NCBI GenBank assembly: GCA_009779935.1
Contig: WRAX01000010.1
Location: 1 to 64,000, forward strand
Direction of reading: 5' to 3'
Origin: Defluviitaleaceae bacterium
GTDB taxonomy: Bacteria > Bacillota > Clostridia > Lachnospirales > WRAX01
Length of the DNA stretch: 64,000 nucleotides
Shown: piece after piece, positions 59,288 to 64,000 of the stretch
How positions within the stretch are numbered: position 1 is the first letter of the stretch
Layout: every line of letters begins with the position of its first letter
Translations under genes and position numbers: made by a program
The notes under the pieces: generated by a model
Told to the model about the DNA's origin: nothing
The model's input: the letters and a program-made list of their open reading frames with translations, nothing else
The model's database searches: none

Positions 59288-59316
59288 TTGATAAAACTTT
59301 GCAGATATGCTATAAT
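59288..59316 (+). promoter_or_regulatory. Promoter of the large lipoprotein gene
   Basis: TTGATA (59288-59293), a 17-base spacer and TATAAT (59311-59316), leaving a leader of about 95 bases with a small hairpin. Confidence 0.68.
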
Positions 59317-59417
59317 GTCGTATAATAAGAGTTTGGCGGGCTTTATGTTTGTCGGGGTCTTAATATAAATAAAAAAGGGCATACTTATGCCCAACATAAT
59401 TAAGGGAGGATTTCCAA

Positions 59418-61343
59418 ATGAAGAGAAAATTGCTTGGCGTTTTCTTGGCTGGAGCAATGGCCGCTGTACTTGCGGCTTGCGTGTATGATGACGCAGGCGT
59501 GGCCACAACCCCGCCAACACAAAACGAGCAACAAGCCGGTCCGGTGCTGTTCCCGGCCATCACAGGTACACAAACGATCCGAGTGTCTGTTCCTTATGGT
59601 GAAGTGAGAAATCACGATGGCTCTTTGACTGTTGGCAGACTTGAGGAGCAAGGTGGCACAATGTGGGGTCCAGAATCTGTGGACGCACTTGCCAATGCAC
59701 ATGCTTTCTCCAACCAAGTTGACAGCGGCGAAAACTTTGCCCCAATCGTGCTTGACGTTACTTTTACGCCCCATAACATTGCTGACATCCGTCTTATTTC
59801 CCATGCAGAAACTTTGGGTGTTGTAGGTGCCGGCACAAACAGCGGCGTAAACTATGTAGCAATGGTTTACCCGGCGTTGACTGACCAAATCATTTTCCAT
59901 CAGTCTACCCTTCAGCTTGATGCGTTTGCTCACGCTACCATCACCCGTAACGCTATCGTTCGTGGCGTTAACGATGCTATTGCTGAAGCCGGCGGTAACC
60001 CGAGAGAGCTTGCTCCAATCAATCAAAATGCTACTACCCCACCAGCAGGTGCCCGTTTCATACCGGGTGTTGCACACATCTATGTTCCTGCCGGTACTTA
60101 TGTAGTTATGGATAACAGCGCACCTGTTCTTGATATTCGTGAGCTTACTCCTGAACTTGCTCTTGAGCTTGGGATGAGAAATGCTGAGGGTGGTGCTGCA
60201 AATGCTGCCATCCAACGTCATGGTGTTTTGCATAACGGTTTCCGCAGACAGCCTCATCCATCAATTGAAGAGCGTCTTGGTCTTGCCACTCCACGTACAG
60301 CAAGTGAAGCTGCTCTTGCTGACACACACTACTTCCATGCAGCCAACATTGCTGATACCAATTTAACAGCTGGCGGCCAAGGTTTGGCTATGGCTCTTAA
60401 CCAAACTTTTGATTACAACCTTTCTCCTGGTGACCCCAACCCACGTGCAGGTCTTCCAAGAGGTATGTGGATGACTGTTTCCTTCGGTTTTAACACTTTC
60501 TGGATTCAAGAAAGAGGTACACGTACACAAGATGATTTCTCTGGTCTTGTAATGGGCGGACATGGCGAAACCCAAACTGGAGGTTTTGCTAACCCACACA
60601 ACATCGCTATTGGCGATGAAGGCACAAGCGTGAGCAACCATGCTCTTGGTAGCTATGCTTGGTCACAATCTGCTGTATTTATTATGAACGACCAACAATC
60701 TACTCATAACGCTGTAGATGCTCAATCTAACGCTACCATGACCGCTACTGGTGTTCGTGTTGCTCTTGAGCAAGCTATGCGTAGACATGGTGCAACTGAT
60801 GCAACCATTGCTGGCATGACTCCAATTGCTGAGCCACTATTCCGTACTGGTCGCCCGCAAGGTGGCTCCACCAATAACCAAGCTGGCGGAGTAAACGGTG
60901 GTGGTAACTCTGCAATTCTTCGTCCAGGCCTTTACACAACTGAAATTGCCCCTGGCGTAGAAGTTAGAGTTTTGCTTGACCGTGCTATTATTCGTCACTT
61001 CAGCATCGCTCAAGTTGGAGCTGGTCTAACTCTTGCTAACGATACTCAAATTCCAGGTTGGACTAATGACAACTGGGCCACTTTCAGAAACAATGTGCTG
61101 TTTGCATATGCTGAAAATCCTCCGGCCGGCACAGGTGGCGCATATCGTCTTGAGCGTTTGCAAGCCGTTGAATTGATGGAAGGCATTGCTCCTGAAACTG
61201 CACAAGCTATCCTTGACTTTGTTATTGACACCGTTGTTAATAATGACGTTACTGTTGAGCATAGCAACCTAAATCGCCTTGGTGCAAGCAGCGGTGGAAC
61301 TGGTAGAGATAGACTTCCAGCGACTCCGTCCATAAGAAGATAA
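59418..61343 (+). CDS. Large lipoprotein with FMN-binding-like segments
   Basis: 641 residues. Signal MKRKLLGVFLAGAMAAVLAA with lipobox Cys. Two regions follow the FMN_bind layout: about residues 105-195 (NIADIRLISHAETLGVVG, YPALTDQIIFHQSTLQLDAF, AHATITRNAIVRGVNDAI) and about 385-455 (QSTHNAVDAQSNATMTATGV, RVALEQAMRRHGA). The usual flavin-attachment SGAT is AHAT and SNAT. Codon choice is strongly skewed to GCT, CGT, CTT, GGT, unlike its neighbours, which suggests very high expression. GGGAGG precedes the ATG; own promoter and terminator. It may be an abundant extracytoplasmic redox or binding lipoprotein; the function is not proven. Confidence 0.78.
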   Translation: MKRKLLGVFLAGAMAAVLAACVYDDAGVATTPPTQNEQQAGPVLFPAITGTQTIRVSVPYGEVRNHDGSLTVGRLEEQGGTMWGPESVDALANAHAFSNQVDSGENFAPIVLDVTFTPHNIADIRLISHAETLGVVGAGTNSGVNYVAMVYPALTDQIIFHQSTLQLDAFAHATITRNAIVRGVNDAIAEAGGNPRELAPINQNATTPPAGARFIPGVAHIYVPAGTYVVMDNSAPVLDIRELTPELALELGMRNAEGGAANAAIQRHGVLHNGFRRQPHPSIEERLGLATPRTASEAALADTHYFHAANIADTNLTAGGQGLAMALNQTFDYNLSPGDPNPRAGLPRGMWMTVSFGFNTFWIQERGTRTQDDFSGLVMGGHGETQTGGFANPHNIAIGDEGTSVSNHALGSYAWSQSAVFIMNDQQSTHNAVDAQSNATMTATGVRVALEQAMRRHGATDATIAGMTPIAEPLFRTGRPQGGSTNNQAGGVNGGGNSAILRPGLYTTEIAPGVEVRVLLDRAIIRHFSIAQVGAGLTLANDTQIPGWTNDNWATFRNNVLFAYAENPPAGTGGAYRLERLQAVELMEGIAPETAQAILDFVIDTVVNNDVTVEHSNLNRLGASSGGTGRDRLPATPSIRR

Positions 61344-61368
61344 TAAACCGCATCAATAATAGCAATTA

Positions 61369-61399
61369 AAAAAGAGCAGCCATAACGGTTGCTCTTTTT
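61369..61399. terminator. Bidirectional terminator after the large lipoprotein gene
   Basis: AAAAAGAGCA (61369-61378) / TGCTCTTTTT (61390-61399) with an 11-base loop. The stop of the converging ABC ATPase gene overlaps its end. Confidence 0.85.
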
Positions 61400-61973
61400 A
61401 TATGTTTATGGTGGTGGCACCAAAAAAATCAGCTTCGGCAGGGTCGTGGGTGACAAGGACTAAGGTTTTATTTTGGGTGCGGGTTTTAACAAGTTCCATT
61501 ATTTGGGGTTTTAGGGCGGCATCCAGCCCTTTGAAGGGCTCGTCTAATATTAGCAGGTCAAAATCCACCATTAGGGCACGGCAAAGGGCAAGCCGCCTTT
61601 TCATGCCGCCGCTGTACTGGGCGGTTTTTTTGTGGATGTCTTGCCCAAGGCCGGCCTGTGCCATCAGGTCAATGGCAACCTGGGCATGGTTTTTTGCCCG
61701 TTTTAAGGGAAAAAGTACATTTGCCAAACCACTTTTGTAAGGTAACAACCTATCCTCCTGGAAAACCATGGAAATTTGCAAACCGTCCCGCTTGATGATG
61801 TTGCCTGTATCAGGCTGGGTGAAGCCGCAAAGCATATTTATTAGCGTAGTTTTACCCTTACCCGACGGCCCCATGATGGCCAGCTTTGCGCCGTCTTCTA
61901 TATCAAGGCTAAAGCCTGCAAAAATCACATTTTCGCTAAAATTTTTGTGTATATTTGTTATTTGGATTGCCAT
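61398..61973 (-). CDS. ABC importer ATP-binding protein (SsuB/TauB-like)
   Basis: 191 residues from the ATG after GAGGAGGG. Walker A AIMGPSGKGKTTLINML, Q-loop SMVFQEDRLLPYKS, signature YSGGMKRRLALCRAL, Walker B LLILDEPFKGLDAAL and switch VTHDPAEADF. The short form is typical of the nitrate/sulfonate/taurine/pyrimidine-precursor importers. It overlaps the permease gene by 16 bases. Confidence 0.9.
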   Translation of the reverse strand: MAIQITNIHKNFSENVIFAGFSLDIEDGAKLAIMGPSGKGKTTLINMLCGFTQPDTGNIIKRDGLQISMVFQEDRLLPYKSGLANVLFPLKRAKNHAQVAIDLMAQAGLGQDIHKKTAQYSGGMKRRLALCRALMVDFDLLILDEPFKGLDAALKPQIMELVKTRTQNKTLVLVTHDPAEADFFGATTINI

Positions 61974-62713
61974 GTGCCAACCCTCCTCAACAACAGCGAA
62001 AACGCTTTTTCGATAATATAACCCAGCAATACAATGGTTATTGTCCAAGCCATGGCATCTTCCATCATTAAAAAATTGCGGGCGGTGTGTAGGTTAAAGC
62101 CGATGCTGTCCCGCACAAACCCAATAAGCTCTGCCGTAACCCCTGCTTTGAAGGCGAAACCAAGCCCTGATGCGGCTGCGGAAAAAACATAAGGCAGGGC
62201 ATGTGGCAGATGGATGTTGGCGGCAGTTTTTAAGGGCGGCACACGAAGGATTTTGGCCATTTCCAGCAATTTAGTGTCCACATTGCTAAGCCCTTCGTAG
62301 GTATTAAAAAACACAATGGGCAAAACCGTCACAAACGCGATAAAAACGGACAAATTCTCCCTGGACACCCAAAAAAGAGCAAGCACAGTAAATGATACAA
62401 TTGGTACAGATTTCATCACATTAACAAGGGGTATAAAAAGGGTGTAAAGCAAGGGAATGCGGTAGCATATCCCGGCCAAAACCGCCCCGACCGCCATGGA
62501 CAGCACAAAGCCAAAAACCACCCGCCCAAGTGAAAACCAAACAGAAAGCCAAAAAACCCCTTCGCCTGCAAGCTCCCAAAGCCGTGTAAAAGCAGCAATG
62601 GGAGAGATAAGGACTAAGGGATTGCCAATAAAATGACTTGCCACCTGCCAAACGGCTATCCAAAAGGCGATGGCAGCGGCGTTTTTAGCGGTTTTGATTA
62701 AAGTGTTTTTCAT
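61958..62713 (-). CDS. ABC importer permease (SsuC/TauC-like)
   Basis: 251 residues, about six helices. The EAA loop is at LLEMAKILRVPPLKTAANIH with LPHALPYVFSAAASGLGFAF after it. A binding-protein-dependent permease working with the ATPase downstream and the solute-binding protein upstream. AAGGAAAA precedes the ATG; its start overlaps the preceding gene by 4 bases. Confidence 0.9.
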   Translation of the reverse strand: MKNTLIKTAKNAAAIAFWIAVWQVASHFIGNPLVLISPIAAFTRLWELAGEGVFWLSVWFSLGRVVFGFVLSMAVGAVLAGICYRIPLLYTLFIPLVNVMKSVPIVSFTVLALFWVSRENLSVFIAFVTVLPIVFFNTYEGLSNVDTKLLEMAKILRVPPLKTAANIHLPHALPYVFSAAASGLGFAFKAGVTAELIGFVRDSIGFNLHTARNFLMMEDAMAWTITIVLLGYIIEKAFSLLLRRVGTWQSK

Positions 62714-63303
62714 AGATTTTCCTTAAAATGCTTAAATGACAAAATGCCGATGGGCGCAAAGTAGGCACACCAAACCAATAAAACTATTGTACCAATAAAA
62801 TCTGCACCCTCCATTGTGGTGAAAACGCCGGAAATTGGCATCACAAGCCCGCTGATAAAGAAGATGCCGTGTATCATCAACAGGCACTTTAATACCTTGT
62901 CTGCCTTAGTTTTTGGGGTTATGGTAAGCCCCAAAAAGAATGTGGAAAGGCTCATCACACCATAACCCAGCAGGTTAAGGTTAAAAAACAGCCCAAACGC
63001 TTGATAATCAAGCAAGGCGGCGGCTTGGTTGGTTAAGGTTTCGTTGCGTAAGGTGGTTAGCTGGGCAAAGTAAATTATTAATATAAAGGTGACATAAACT
63101 GCCGCAAATGCCACGGCGGTTTTGCCTGCCGCCCTTGCCCTGCTCCGCTCTGCAAAAGCACAGGCGAGGGGCAAAAAGCTAAGGGATATAAACATACTTG
63201 CTAAGTACCCACCAAAATCAAAACCAAAAATCATTGATGCGGCGAATGCCATAACGGCAAAAGTGTTGGCTGCCCCGCTATACATTCCAATCTTTTTGTC
63301 CAT
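62710..63303 (-). CDS. Six-helix membrane protein inside the ABC importer operon
   Basis: 197 residues from the ATG after GGAGGAGC; an in-frame upstream stretch is read through a GTAGGG palindrome and is rejected. Six hydrophobic segments (for example AANTFAVMAFAASMIFGFDF, LASMFISLSFLPLACAFA, AFAAVYVTFILIIYFAQL). No transport motif is visible. It lies between the solute-binding and permease genes with overlap on the permease side, so it is probably part of the system or of its regulation. Family unknown to me. Confidence 0.7.
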   Translation of the reverse strand: MDKKIGMYSGAANTFAVMAFAASMIFGFDFGGYLASMFISLSFLPLACAFAERSRARAAGKTAVAFAAVYVTFILIIYFAQLTTLRNETLTNQAAALLDYQAFGLFFNLNLLGYGVMSLSTFFLGLTITPKTKADKVLKCLLMIHGIFFISGLVMPISGVFTTMEGADFIGTIVLLVWCAYFAPIGILSFKHFKENL

Positions 63304-63316
63304 CGCTCCTCCGATT

Positions 63317-63344
63317 AAGGGGTGGGGGCAAGCCCCCACCCTAC
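63317..63344. repeat. GTAGGG-family palindrome in the ABC importer operon
   Basis: GGGTGGGGGC-AA-GCCCCCACCCTAC; the 22-base core is identical to the copy at 30939-30960. On the minus strand it begins 2 bases after the TAA stop of the solute-binding protein gene. Confidence 0.8.
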
Positions 63345-63345
63345 A

Positions 63346-64000
63346 TTAAGGTCTATGGAAAAAGCCATCAGACGGCAGTGTGCCGCCCACGGATTGGGGC
63401 AGCTGGCTGTAAAGCACGGTAAGATAGCCCATGATATAACTTTCCATTTCACTACCGGCGATAAACACTTGGTTGGTGCGGGGTATGGCTTGCATGGCAA
63501 TGTTTGGGTTGGGGATAATGCCAAATTCAACTGCCAAATCTGCCGTTTCTATCACATTTTGCTGTGCAAACTGGATTGACAAGTCAAAGTCGTTTAAGAA
63601 ATTTGCAACCGCTTGGGGGTTTTCATCCAAAAAGGCATTGCGTGCCACAATTGCTGTCATCACAAGGCCTGTATCTGCCACCTTACCCCATTCTTCTGTT
63701 AAATCCAGGGCGTGGGACACATGGTCGTTTTGCATAAGCACGGTTGTTGCAAAAGGCTCGGGCAATAGAGCTATTTCTGCCGCGCCCTGCGCAAGAAGTG
63801 CTGCAATTTGCGGCTGCTCTCCATGAAAGTCCAAAAACACATCCACATTGGGGGTTAAGCCGTTTTGTGTTAGCACATAATTAAGCACAAATTCGGGTGC
63901 CGCCCCCATGCCGGACAAGTGCACGGTGCGCCCACGCAAATCCTCAATAGATGCAATTTCGCCTGTTGTGTCCAAAATATGCAAAACCCCCATGGTGCTA
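63346..64000 (-). CDS. ABC importer solute-binding protein (NMT1-like), partial
   Basis: The C-terminal 218 or so residues; the start is beyond the window. It has DLRGRTVHLSGMGAAPEFVL, LLAQGAAEIALLPEPFATTV, TGLVMTAIVARNAFLDENPQ and VANFLNDFDLSIQFAQQN, the pattern of NMT1/THI5-like and sulfonate-binding proteins. An extracytoplasmic lipoprotein is expected. The ligand cannot be told; nitrogen/sulfur organics or thiamine precursors are all possible. Confidence 0.82.
   Translation of the reverse strand, partial: STMGVLHILDTTGEIASIEDLRGRTVHLSGMGAAPEFVLNYVLTQNGLTPNVDVFLDFHGEQPQIAALLAQGAAEIALLPEPFATTVLMQNDHVSHALDLTEEWGKVADTGLVMTAIVARNAFLDENPQAVANFLNDFDLSIQFAQQNVIETADLAVEFGIIPNPNIAMQAIPRTNQVFIAGSEMESYIMGYLTVLYSQLPQSVGGTLPSDGFFHRP

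Larger units (their letters stand above)
59019..59417. other. Divergent promoter region of two envelope genes
   Basis: About 400 AT-rich bases with a promoter for each flanking gene (59039-59067 minus, 59288-59316 plus) and a small hairpin GGGCAT/ATGCCC near 59379-59394 in the leader of the lipoprotein gene. No further gene seen. Confidence 0.5.

Noticed and set aside
62710-63339. Upstream start of the six-helix protein (MGACPHPLIGG...)
   Set aside because: These residues are read through a GTAGGG palindrome; the inner ATG has GGAGGAGC before it.
1-64000. tRNA, rRNA or CRISPR arrays
   Set aside because: No GGTTCGAATCC-type T-arm with matching acceptor, no rRNA stretches and no regularly spaced direct repeats were seen.

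Overview
The window looks like chromosome from an uncultured, endospore-forming Gram-positive bacterium of the class Clostridia. Pointers are a CotS-family spore coat protein, FakA/Asp23, WalJ, AddB, a MutS2-type protein, Shine-Dalgarno sites close to AGGAGG, TTGACA/TATAAT promoters with 17-bp spacers, and many lipoproteins with a classical lipobox. This is inference from gene content; there is no rRNA or other marker here to place it. I found no rRNA, tRNA, CRISPR array or phage module.

Layout. 1-1.5 kb: end of a secreted lipoprotein and a gene remnant. 1.5-7.1 kb (minus): FakA/Asp23, an ABC-2 exporter and a MutS2-like ATPase. 7.4-14.6 kb: an EAL-HDOD signalling protein, a PEGA-domain membrane protein, CotS, a short-chain dehydrogenase, an auxin-efflux-type carrier and YigZ. 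14.6-15.8 kb: a gene graveyard with a 110-bp TA-flanked element and a dead RCC1-repeat lipoprotein. 15.9-21.2 kb: carbamate kinase, two-subunit fumarase, a FabG-like reductase and small envelope proteins. 21.3-31 kb (plus): M42 peptidase, a HEPN/MNT pair, an AtuA/DUF4387 pair, then a housekeeping run recG-rsmD-coaD-coiled coil-argS. 32-38.6 kb: mnmE, pepF, GNAT, APH-like kinase, nspC and an SGNH hydrolase. 39.4-42.5 kb: threonine catabolism (tdh, kbl), interrupted by a foreign-looking 0.67-kb unit. 42.5-46.7 kb: a dead HAD phosphatase, a WG-repeat lipoprotein, WalJ and DAHP synthase. 47-54 kb: a MerR gene broken by a palindromic element, a nucleotidyltransferase, a second M42 peptidase, leuS, a MazG-like protein and YfcE. 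54.7-58.3 kb: addB and rpsU. 58.4-64 kb: a stalk-domain secreted protein, a large and probably abundant lipoprotein with FMN-binding-like segments, and an ABC importer of the sulfonate/NMT1 type that runs off the right edge.

The most striking non-genic signal is a set of nearly identical 103-bp palindromic elements at 19672, 47309, 49946 and 54037. Two start inside the TAA stop codon of the preceding gene and one splits a MerR regulator at a point that can be reconstructed. A second, shorter family of GC-rich palindromes (GTAGGG...CCCTAC) at about 11270, 26985, 30936, 35824 and 63317 shows the same habit: in three cases the TAG of the upstream gene is the first part of the palindrome. With a 21-bp inverted repeat around a lone gene between tdh and kbl, and several half-decayed genes, the window shows active small-element traffic on an otherwise conserved chromosome. 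No transposase is present, so the elements must be moved in trans or be relics.
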